Assembly (NCBI RefSeq): GCF_029227915.1
Contig: NC_079887.1
Span: forward strand, 24,239,650-24,303,649
Reading direction: 5' to 3'
DNA length: 64,000 nt
Origin: Hydractinia symbiolongicarpus
Lineage: Eukaryota > Cnidaria > Hydrozoa > Anthoathecata > Hydractiniidae
Positions 10,661 through 21,700 of the stretch are shown here, in pieces. Numbering within the stretch: the stretch's first letter is position 1; each line of letters opens with the position of its first letter. The position numbers were made by a program, and so were the translations under genes. Under the pieces are notes generated by a model. It was not told where the DNA came from. It saw only the letters and a list, made by a program, of their open reading frames with translations, and did not search any database.

Positions 10661-11570
10661 TGGGTGTGTTGGGCCTCCTTCGTCAGCCGTTTAGGCAAGT
10701 AATGTGTTGATAAAAGTCATTGTAGAATAAGAACACAAGAAATTAGCATGTGCCTGACGCTCAGGACATGTCGATGCGCCTGACGCTCAGGGCATCTCTA
10801 GTGTAGTCATCATGTGAATAAGAAACATGCGCCTGACGCTCAGGGCATGATGAAGCCCCTGACGCTCAGGGCATCTCTCATACACCTGACGCTCAGGGTA
10901 TGAATAAAAACACCAGTAATTAGCATGTGCCTGACGCTCAGGACATGTCGATGCACCTGACGCTCAGGGCATCTCTAGTGTAGTCATCATGTGAATAACA
11001 AACATGCGCCTGACGCTCAGGGCATGATGAAGTCCCTGACGCTCAGGGCATCTCTCATACACCTGACGCTCAGGGTATGAATAAAAACACCAGTAATTAG
11101 CATGTACCTGACGCTCAGGACATGTCGATGCACCTGACGCTCAGGGCATCTCTAGTGTAGTCATTATGTGAATAAGAAACATGCGCCTGACGCTCAGGGC
11201 ATGATGAAGCCCCTGACGCTCAGGGCATCTCTCATACACCTGACGCTCAGGGTATGGAAGAGAACACCATAATTAGCATGTGCCTGACGCTCAGGACATG
11301 TCGATGCATCTGACGCTCAGTGCATCTCATCTGTCTCATGCACCTGACGCTCAGGGCATGAAAACGCCTAACGCATAACCTGACGCTCAGGTTATGCATT
11401 ATATATTTGTGCATATGACGGAGCACGAAGGAGGCACCTTCATTCCTACCCATTCCCCAAAAATTTCATAAATAGTCTACGCATACTGAATGTGTTGTAT
11501 CTACTCATTCCAACAGAAATACATTGTTTCTATCGATTTGTGTTATTATTCTGGAACCCAAAGCAATTAA
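10661..11570 (+). repeat. Duplicated ~0.91-kb block, copy A, with hairpin array
   Basis: It holds three full 177-bp tandem units (10724-10900, 10901-11077, 11078-11254) and a shortened fourth (to about 11400). Each full unit has five hairpins with core CCTGA-CGC-TCAGG. Flanking the array are imperfect inverted ends: GGGGAATTTGGGT...GGCCTCCTTCGT at 10653-10683 and its counterpart at 11425-11459. The last hairpin (11373-11397) is a perfect inverted repeat with arms GCATAACCTGA / TCAGGTTATGC. Shared sequence with copy B continues about 110 bases beyond the right inverted end, so the whole block was duplicated, not only the element. Confidence 0.9.
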
Positions 11571-11868
11571 ATGGAGCTAAACTGCAAGTTTTGCTCATGT
11601 TAATTGTGGTGACAGAATTACAGTTCTTTAGTATTGTGGTTAATATACATTAGGTTTACCTTAGTCATTAAACATGTTATGTAGAGCCTGACACAGTGGG
11701 GGTGGTTTCTACCTATAGACCTAATCTTAAAGATTGCCAGGGTTATTAGTCTCACTTGCCTGTAAAGGAACTGGACCCTACCCAGGTCTTGATTATTAAT
11801 GGTTGCATATAAGAACCCAACATCCCACACTGCACAAGTTCTTCAGATGTACCTTACAGCTTACAGTT
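11571..11868 (+). repeat. 298-bp interspersed repeat, copy 2
   Basis: Nearly identical to 6585-6882. It begins exactly where the shared sequence of duplicated block A ends, between AAGCAATTAA and ATGGAGCTAA, so either the duplication broke here or this unit inserted at the junction. Confidence 0.85.
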
Positions 11869-12201
11869 CCCACCCTCCCACCCTTTTATAGATTGATTTT
11901 TTTCACCTATTTGTTTTTTTTTTTATTTTATGTCATCAACACGCCTACTAATGGTGGATGAGATACCAATTCAATCATCGTGGTGCAATGGACTCGAGTC
12001 GAAATGGAAATATCAAAAACCTCTCCAATGCAACTAAAGACAACCACATCACAACTGTTATGTGAGCACGCAGCACAACATAACCAGACAAATTGCTTCT
12101 GCCTCAAGGTTTCCCTGACATTTCTTTTGGCTCATGTTATGTCAGGGTTTTAGTCCAGAGGTAGAAACAACAAGTCTGTAGGGAGCCTCTAATTTAATTG
12201 G
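11869..12201. other. Spacer between the two hairpin-array blocks
   Basis: No gene recognised. At about 12111-12150 the arms CCCTGACAT and ATGTCAGGG form a stem around a loop of about 20 bases. This echoes the CCTGA/TCAGG stems of the adjacent arrays. Confidence 0.5.
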
Positions 12202-13112
12202 TGGGTGTGTTGGGCCTCCTTCGTCAGCCGTTTAGGCAAGTAATGTGTTGATAAAAGTCATTGTAGAATAAGAACACAAGAAATTAGCATGTGCCTGACG
12301 CTCAGGACATGTCGATGCGCCTGACGCTCAGGGCATCTCTAGTGTAGTCATCATGTGAATAAGAAACATGCGCCTGACGCTCAGGGCATGATGAAGCCCC
12401 TGACGCTCAGGGCATCTCTCATACACCTGACACTCAGGGTATGAATAAAAACACCAGTAATTAGCATGTGCCTGACGCTCAGGACATGTCGATGCACCTG
12501 ACGCTCAGGGCATCTCTAGTGTAGTCATCATGTGAATAAGAAACATGCGCCTGACGCTCAGGGCGTGATGAAGTCCCTGACGCTCAGGGCATCTCTCATA
12601 CACCTGACGCTCAGGGTATGAATAAAAACACCAGTAATTAGCATGTACCTGACGCTCAGGACATGTCAATGCACCTGACGCTCAGGGCATCTCTAGTGTA
12701 GTCATTATGTGAATAAGAAACATGCGCCTGACGCTCAGGGCATGATGAAGCCCCTGACGCTCAGGGCATCTCTCATAAACCTGACGCTCAGGGTATGGAA
12801 GAGAACACCATAATTAGCATGTGCCTGAAGCTCAGGACATGTCGATGCATCTGACGCTCAGTGCATCTCATCTGTCTCATGCACCTGACGCTCAGGGCAT
12901 GAAAACGCCTATAACGCATAACCTGACGCTCAGGTTATGCATTATATATTTGTGCATATGACGGAGCACGAAGGAGGCACCTTCATTCCTACCCATTCCC
13001 CAAAAATTTCATAAATAGTCTACGCATACTGAATGTGTTGTATCTACTCATTCCAACAGAAATACATTGTTTCTATCGATTTGTGTTATTATTCTGGAAC
13101 CCAAAGCAATTA
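12202..13112 (+). repeat. Duplicated ~0.91-kb block, copy B, with hairpin array
   Basis: Same order as copy A at an offset of about 1541 bases: the left inverted end (missing the outer GGGGAAT), three 177-bp units, a shortened fourth unit, the perfect GCATAACCTGA hairpin and the right inverted end. Only scattered single-base differences are visible (for example CCTGACACTCAGG near 12427 and CCTGAAGCTCAGG near 12824). The duplication is therefore recent relative to most repeats here. Confidence 0.9.
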
Positions 13113-14100
13113 ATTTTAGATTTTTCAAAAAAAATATATTATTAAAGATTAAACTGTTTTTTTTATAAAAAATTCCCTACTCGCGTTATTAAAAAGATTA
13201 CTCTTATTTATTTTACTTGCACTCGCATTGTACTCTCACTCTGAATTATTTTAATCATAATTATTAGTACCCATACTCTCAAAGATGCGTTCCTTTACCC
13301 TCAATCGGCACTGTATATTATTTCCCTACGCCTTCATTGAACAGAATATTATTTATTTTGGTGTGCGATTAGCGCACAATTGAGGTATTTAGTGTCTTTT
13401 TTGGCGTTCGAAGATCGCACAGGAACATTTAAACATGCAGTGTGTGGGCGTGGGCGTGTGTGGGCGTGTGCGCTTGCGATCGCACAGCATTCCTGACGAG
13501 GCCTGCATTCAGGCAGTACTGTAGGTATATATATATACTTGATATAACATAATTAACACAATACTATAAAAAAAAATGAGTGGATTCACAAGGAAGATTT
13601 GAGAATACCTGAAAATTCTGCTAATAAAAAATCTGATCACCTTTTACAAAGCAGTTGCAGTAGGAACACACAACACAGCAAAGCTACCATATTTGATGAT
13701 GGATGGATAAAAACTGACTGGGATAAAAACAATTTATTAACAAAAAACAATAATTTACTAATAAATAATAACTAGCTAATAAAATAATATAAATGAAGTC
13801 AAGAAGACAGTACAATATATAATAACTCAAAAGGACTTAGCTGTCAAAGCAAGAGCTCTTCAATTTTAGTCTTCTTTCTTCGACTTTTAGATACCTCCGT
13901 CATTTTAGATACCTCCGTCCTCAATGAGAGCTAAGCGCGGAATGGTAGGTTTGTCCCCCCCTGGATGCTGCCTCTTACTTGATCAGGTAAGACCCTGATC
14001 AGGTAAGACACAGTATCCAGAACAAACCCAGGCCTGCAATCACTCCCACTAAAATAGATAAGGGAAAAGTAAATGTGTAGTGTACAGTACATTACAGTCC
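13113..14100. other. Gene-free DNA, includes possible right transposon terminus
   Basis: The GC-rich tract at 13430-13510 (repeated GGGCGTG, then GCGATCGCACAGCATTCC) ends with TTCCTGACGAGGCCTGC. This is the inverted match of 6197-6213. Short tandem duplications occur at 13888-13920 (TTTTAGATACCTCCGTC, twice) and 13980-14010 (CCTGATCAGGTAAGAC-like, twice). No gene was found. Confidence 0.45.
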
Positions 14101-14108
14101 ATCTACCT

Positions 14109-14154
14109 AAAGCTTATAGCAAGTCATCTATATAGATGACTTGCTATAAGCTTT
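14109..14154. repeat. Perfect 46-bp palindrome
   Basis: Arms AAAGCTTATAGCAAGTCATC and GATGACTTGCTATAAGCTTT flank a TATATA centre and match without error. A partial copy, TATAGCAAGTCATCTATA, recurs at about 14288-14305. It could be the joined ends of a small foldback element. Confidence 0.95.
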
Positions 14155-14810
14155 GTTTACACTTTTTTTTGGTAGCCAAATAGGGTTTTAACCAACCAGA
14201 TCTTCTGAAAAAATTATTAGCCAATTGAATTGCTTTATTTGGCCTGCCGAAAAAATAATAACAAAAAATTATCAAGAATAGCTAGCTATAGCAAGTCATC
14301 TATAATAGCTCTCTGCTGGGAGTAGTGAGTGTCTTCTTTATTACCAAATCTGCTGGTTAGTGAAGATCAGTATCCTGAGGAAATTTTATCTAACTTCCCT
14401 TTAAAATATGCTAACATATGAAATCGTTCTGATACTCTGAAGCATTTAAAATATCAAAACAAAACAAAAAAAAAGATAAAGTAGGTAGCTTATCCCCCAT
14501 CTTACCCACATGCAACAAACATTTAATTTTTTGCAAAAAAGCGGAATGGAACAGCAGAACAAAGAAGAAGAGCGTTGTAGCTTAAAAAAGAAAAAAATGT
14601 GCTAAAAACGTAACGAAAGTTCAAAAAACGTCTTAAAACCTTTAATGTATGATTTTATATATTAAGAAAACTAAAAATTACATCTTTTAGTTTCAAGAAC
14701 ATTTTAATTTTAGAAGGTTTCTATGACAATTTCTTAGAAAAAAAATGGCACCGAAAGAACGACAAAAGCTGATTCGCTTTCGCTTGCTCATAAATCAACT
14801 CAGCTTTAGC
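14155..14810. other. Gene-free AT-rich stretch
   Basis: No recognisable gene or complete repeat beyond the partial palindrome copy near 14290. Confidence 0.35.
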
Positions 14811-14814
14811 TAGC

Positions 14815-15133
14815 TAAATTAGGAATAGACATACGTGCATATTTTGCATAGATAGCCTCACAAATTTAAGGAATATACTACCATGTCTATTATTTTCAGG
14901 AGAAAGCATAGCTTTAGATAGGGGGCTGGAATATTTAATGCTCATTTTGATACGATGAGCCTGTGGCCGGACCCATCAAGAAATTCTTGACCTTTGCTTG
15001 GCCAGACAACTCCCTGCAATATCCAATGGCCCACATAGCGTGCCATCTCCCCTATTTCCCTAACATGGGTGGGGTAACCCAGGGCTATGGTAACATTCAC
15101 TCACCCATATACAATATTGCTGGTCAAGAGAAA
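14815..15133 (-). mobile_element. tRNA-derived SINE, family B, 5'-truncated copy
   Basis: On the minus strand it aligns by eye with the elements at 60480-60818 and 62379-62612. Shared parts are the central block (CATAGCCCTGGG, then TTAGGGAAAT), the ATGAGCATTAAATA block, an AATAATAGACATGGTA block and the terminal ATGCAAAATATGCAC and GTCTATTCCTAA. The tRNA-like head with A and B boxes is missing. A run of ten or so C bases lies just beyond the break at 15137. Confidence 0.75.
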
Positions 15134-15799
15134 TCACCCCCCCCCCCAGTCTTTTCTTATCTTACTTACACAGTCCTTCTGCTGGTGTAGCATTTCTACT
15201 TATTAAAAACGTCATTATGTCTGGCTTGAAAGAGATAGTTTGGCTCAGGTTTAGGGAATTAGCCCAATTTTGAGTCCTAAAAATAAGGTCAGTCAGTGAA
15301 TAAATATTTAAAAATTTGAAGCAAATGTTGTTCATAACCAGCCATAAATACCTGCCATTACACCAATATTTAATATGACCTTTCATGCCGAGCTACATGC
15401 AGAGCTACAGCATGCCATTATAAACTAATTGTGAGGACCCTGGACGCTTACGGCTTAAAGTGAAGCCCAATAATAATGGTGATACTGATTGTGGGTAGAC
15501 AACGAGCAAAGTCACTCAAGTTTTTCCGACTTTGAATGTCAAAAATTGTGATTTGAAAATGGGGTCAGTCTGGTGACTCTAACACCAAAATGTTTGTGAC
15601 GTCTGCCTAAAGAGAATTAATATATATTTGAGAATATTTTGCAAGAAATTTGAAAATAAAATTCAATTTTTGCAGGAACGATTAAGTTTTAAAAATTTCA
15701 TGAAAAAAAGAATTTGATGACCTTTTATATGTTGTTACTGCAATGGCACAGTTTTATACTTTCTCAAACATATTTTAGAGGTATATACATGCTGTAAAT
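15134..15799. other. Upstream region of the CCDC42 homologue
   Basis: No TATA box or other clear core promoter was recognised. The sequence immediately upstream of the start codon at 15800 is AT-rich, GCTGTAAAT-ATGG. A 5' untranslated exon cannot be excluded. Confidence 0.3.
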
Positions 15800-18700
15800 A
15801 TGGCAGTCAACTTAGAAGAATACTTTCGTACAAAATTTGAAGATAAACTTCTCATGTAAGTATTTTTTTACCTATTTTAAAAGGTTTTGCACTAATTTGT
15901 AATTGTAGCACCGTAAAATATATGGTGGCCTATCTATGTTTAATCCACAGTTTTTGTAGACATTAGACATACTCTTTTTAGAAACATGCCTGAAAGAGAA
16001 GATGATCATCTTACACCAGCCACAAGACTGCTTGAGAAAAGACGAGAAATGACTGAAGTAGAGCAAGCATTGGCTGCACAAAAGGAGGCAAGTAAACCTA
16101 TGATCTTAGTAATTTTTTAATCTCAATGCAAATTTGTGTAATTTTTTTATGCAGTGGAACAGTCTTGTCAGTGTAAGGTACATACTATTTTTTTTTCTAA
16201 AAAATGACAAAATTGTACTATTGTATGTTAAACTGACACCGCTATATATTATATCTTTTACGCACATCAAATAGTAATTTTGATCAAGAAAATAAAAATT
16301 ATTACCCGAAAAATCTTTATTAATTTTTTTTTTAAAAATAAAAAAATACAATGTGGTTTTCGGAGGGTACATTAGATATTTTGCATAAGGTTTAAGTTAG
16401 TAAACTACCAGATATACCAAAAGTACAGCATTTGCAATATCCAGTTTCTGCTATCAAGCTCAAGAAAGTTATGGACTTTTATTTTGTGTTTTGGGGGGAC
16501 ACATTTAAAGTGAGAGGTTGTTTGAAATTGATGCACAGAATTAAAACCTTGTCTATCTATTGATTATGTGTATATAACAACATGAACCTGGGAAAGAACT
16601 TAATAAAGGTAGATCTCTTGATTTTGGGGAAGAAAACTGTCACATGTGTGGTTTTTGAGGATACAGGTGGATTCATATAATTATTTAAAAAAATCAAATA
16701 TTAAAGAATGTATATATTTTATGAGAAGACATTGACATTGACATGATGTTGACATTGACATTGAATGTCACCATTCAAACCCCAACTTAAGTTATAATAG
16801 TTTTATTTTAAGTTCAATTGCCTAATTTTTAGATTAATTCAGTTTTACACAACAAAGACATGCTTTTATAGACAATATTAAAGTTATAATTATTACATCT
16901 TTATTGCAGGAGTTCCAAATGAAAATGGAAAGCTTGCAACAGCGCAGAGAAGAACTTGATCGAAAAGAGTACCAACTTAAAGAGTCTCTTTTGAAATTTG
17001 ACAAATTTTTAAAGGTAAAAAATTATATGCTTTTCAATTTAACAAAGTTATAAAATGGGATAAATTAGTGTGTGCTTAAAAAGTTCCATATAATCAACAT
17101 TTTGATGACATTTTGATATATTCCTTTTGCATTGACTTCATTTTATTCCCTGTAAATTGCTGTTTGACCATATTTTCATTAAATACTTAGGTTAACAAAG
17201 GTCATTAATGAGACTTAAAATAGTGCACAGAATTCACTTTAGAATGCCTTTACTCCCCTCCTCACATATAACACATGTCGATGTATGTTTTGGAAAGATG
17301 AATAAATCTTGTAATATTTAGAATACATGAATGTGAAAAATGTTTAGACGCGTTGTTCTATGGTGTGACTTTATTTTTATGGTAAAGATTTTCTCCTGGA
17401 GTTGTTTAAACTAGTATACTTGAACCCACTCCTCTGAAGGAACAATATATCTCTCCGGTTCTTTCTAAATCTGCTTTACAGCTTTTAATTGAAAAATAAT
17501 CCTTTTTGCACTTTCCTTCAAATAAATATTGTTTGTTTGGCTTTAAGCATACAGTTAAAATGTGTACTTAAATATTGATATGATGTCATAATTTCAGTAA
17601 ACTTGTCATAAATTACCTCTTATCACGTGTAAAAACCAAGTACAATAGTTTGGTACTTATGGAAAAAGTGTAAACAATTGACAATCTTAGAGGATCCTAC
17701 GTTTTAGAATGCTTATTTGTTTAATAATGAAGAAAAATATAAAATGCAAGGATTGATTAAACACTTCATGCTATTTTATTCTTTCAATTAGTGAAATTCC
17801 AATGCAATTAATGCTATAGATCTGTTTAATTTTTTTAAAATCTAAAATAAACATGTGAGAATCAATCATCATCATTCATCATTCTCGGCTTAACGTCCGT
17901 TTTCCATGCTAGCATGGGTTGGACTGGGTATATTAATGACCCTCTTCCAATCTGATCTAGACTGTGTTAGATCTAAACTCAACTTCCTCTGTATCAAGTC
18001 TGTCTTTATAACCTCCTGCCAAGTCTTTCTCGGTCTGCCTCTGGGCTTTGCCCCAGGAACTATCAAGTCTCTACACTTTCTTACCCAATTACCCTCCTCC
18101 ATTCTTTCCAAATGCCCCCGCCAATTCAATTTTCTTATCTGTATAACATCTTTAATTCTACGGAGACTTAGCCTGCTTCTTAGCTCATCTGAACTCTTTC
18201 TGTCTCTCAGACTGGCGTTACACATCCACCTAACCATTCTCATATCATTCCTTTCTAAACGGTCAAGATCTTCCTGCTTCACTGCCCATGTCTCACTACC
18301 GTACAACATAACACTTCTTACACAGGACTCATACAACCTACCTTTTACCTCAATTGACAGGACTCTGCTAGTCAACAAAGGAAGTAACTCTCTGAACTTT
18401 TTCCAAGCAGAACCTATTCTGCAAGTAACACTTCTTCCAACACCCCCTTCACTGCCCAACATATCACCTAAGTAACAGAAGTTCTCAACTATCTCTAACG
18501 AGCCACTGTTGTACATCATTAAAGCTGGAAATACTTCATTCTCTATAATCTCACCTTTGCAGCGCTTGCATACAAACTGAATGTCAGCTCTTAACCTTCC
18601 ACTAATACTACTGCACTTCTTATGTACCCAATGCTTGCAAGTCTGACAAAAAATTGAGTTACTACCAACCCTTTTCCTGCAAACTCCACAAGGCCACTTT

Positions 18701-21700
18701 CCAACTACAAGGTCACACTTCGCTGCAATGCTACTAATCATGACTTTAGACTTTGCTGTGTTTACCTTTAGCCCTTTCTCTTCTAGTCCTTTCTTCCACT
18801 TCTCAAACTTTTCAACTAATTCTTCCATCGACTCTGCTATGAGAACCAAATCATCTGCATACAATAACTCCCATGGACAACCTGTTCTGAACTCCATCGA
18901 CAGCGCTTCTAAGACTAGAACAAACAACAAAGGACTAAGTACAGAACCCTGATGTACACCAACATTTACACTAAATTCATCACTAAGTGAATCGTTAATC
19001 CTGACTCGACATTCTATCATTGCTGTACATAGCCTGTACCATCGTAACTAGCCACTCATCCACACCTAATTTTCTCATAGCCCACCAAATAACTTTACGT
19101 GGCACTCTATCAAAAGCTTTCTCTAAATCTACAAAGGCAAAATAGAGATTCTTTCTCTTTCCTAAATACTTTTCCTGAAGCTGTCTGAGTAAAAATATTG
19201 CATCTGTAGTGCCACGCCCTGGAACAAAACCAAATTGCATCTTATCTATATAAATTCTTTCTCTAAGTAACTTATCAATCACTTTTTCAATAACTTTCAT
19301 TACTTGATCAACCAAATTCAAACCTCTATTGTTACCCCTTTCTAATGCATCACCCTTGCCCTTGAAACTATTCACTATTACACACTCGACTGCCGCTCAC
19401 TCGGAATAGCACCATCCTTTATAATCTGGTTAGCAAGACTTGTAATAAGCTCAACTCCAATATATCCAGATGCTTTTACCATCTCTGCAACAATACCTGA
19501 TACTCCTGCAGCCTTGCCAATCTTCAATTTCCTAATAGCCTCCACTACCCATTCTGTCTTGATCTGCATAGCTGGCACTTCTACAACATCATCATCAGAC
19601 AAATTATCCTCGTCCCAATCAAACTCAGTGTTAAGCAACCTCTGATAACGATTCTTCCAAGCTACCCTTTTCTACTCCTCTGTGCTAGCCAAAACACCTT
19701 CATCATTACGTATACACTTCTCACCTACAACATCTGGATTTGCAACAATGAGGTTTTCTTCATTTGCTTTGCTATCTTGAATACCTCATTGCTCTGGTCT
19801 TCCCTTCTTAACACATCTGAAAATCTGTTTCTCTCTGCTTCTGATTTTGCCTTATACACTGCTGTACGAGCACGATGCTTAGCTTCTAAGTAAATATTTT
19901 TACTACCACCTGACTTCCACTCTTTCCAAAGTTTCCTCTTTTCCTTTATACACTGGTCAACCTCCTTATTCCACCACCACGTCTGTATATGTCTAGCTGG
20001 TCCTTTCGTCCACCCACAGGTATCATCAGAAGCTTCTAGAAGACAATTCTTCAAAGTAGTCCAAGTACTTTCAACATTGTCACTATCACATTGACCATTG
20101 TGGGCTAACTGCTGAACTTTTGCACTAAATTATCTTGCTAGAAACAGTAACATATTTTTTTTGTTTTTTGATATTTAGGAAAATGATTGCAAGCGTGCAC
20201 GTGCATTAAGGAAGGCTGCAGATGAAAGGGATGCGAAACATGGCAAAGATAATGAGATAAAAAAGTACTTTTTTTAATTGTTTGTTTATTCCAGAGATTT
20301 AACATAATTTTGAAGGTTTGGCCATTATGGCCCACGTTGTGTGTGCCCTTTCAAATAAATAGCTTCGAAAAACAAATGATGACAACGAAAAATCTTTTTT
20401 ACTTTCATCAAACTTTTAGCTATATTTACGCACTTAATCATTCAAATTTTAAACATTAAATTTCTGGAGTGGAGAAAAAAAGTTGTAAGACTTACCTGCA
20501 ATGCACTGAGCAAAACAATGTCTTCATTATTAAAAACCAGCTGTCTTAACAGAACGTCTGACAGATCCAGATGTTAGCATGCTTATACACCACCACATCA
20601 AATATTCCGAATCACACTCTCCTATGCATACTACATTTCTTTACTTCAGTTATCCCTGCAAGATAGATTTGAAATGATAGATTACTTTTTTTGTAATTTA
20701 CATGTGATAAAAATTATTGTGTTTATTTTTCATGTTGTGTATGCATTTGTCTAGTACACACTGGGAGATTAAAGTTTAAATGGTAGCTCTTGTTTTACTT
20801 ATCTCTGCCATGATTTGGTTCATCAGAAAAGTATTTTTTTGTTCAAAGCACGATGTAGCATGGAGTGCAACATGAAAAGCAGGGAAAAAGAAACATGAGA
20901 CTGTTCTTTCAATTCTGCATACTATAAATAAAAGTATTAATTGAGGGATGGGGCTAGTAATTTTGCAGTTTGTATTACAAACAATAAATCCAATAACTTT
21001 TCCCTGCTGCAAGTTTTCGTTATTTTTATATAATCATCACACGGTTTTAAGTTTTCAGTTTCAAGTGTTTGGTTTATTTGCACAAACCAAAGAGGAAAAT
21101 AGAAAGGTTTTGTTTATAAGTGTATTCATTTTCTTTCAGCTATTGAAGTTTCTATTAAGTGATTTCCTGAAACAACAAAAAATATGCGGAGAAACGTGTT
21201 AATATACTTATCTCATCTGTTGGATTATACAATAATTTGATTACATCTGATTATTATCCTTTGCTATTTTGAGGTTGCGCGAAGAAATTCATACATTGAC
21301 TGAGAAGAAAAACAAAATGCAGAGCAAATTGGAAAAATACTCAAAATTTCATAAATATCTTGATAAAGTTTTAGAACTTGCTGAAGACGTAAGTCATCAT
21401 TTTATTTAATTTGTTTTCGTTCAAAAAAACATTAACATGTTTTAGTTTACAAAATTTTATGACGAATTGCATCTCCTCTATGGTGTTTCCTTATTGTTTT
21501 AGTTTCATGAAATCCGCGAGGTGACAGCTCGTTATGATACACTAATTGCCACGCACAATGTAAGTTGATCATTATTGGGTCTGTTTCTATGTACTTAAGG
21601 CCTAAACTTTAACCATATACTAGAACAATGAATTTAATAGTACTTTATCATTATGAAAGTATAAAAACAGGTTGACATTTTAGATGAAATTTTAAAGTTT

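Noticed and set aside
11247-11453. Minus-strand 68-codon open frame rich in His/Arg/Cys
   Set aside because: It is a translation of the hairpin repeats and shifts with repeat number; no domain.
10740-12930. CRISPR-like array
   Set aside because: The short repeats are palindromic and regularly spaced, but the spacers are themselves repeated identically every 177 bases, no cas genes are present and the genome is animal.
17906-18475. 189-codon plus-strand frame
   Set aside because: It is the antisense shadow of the LINE reverse transcriptase.
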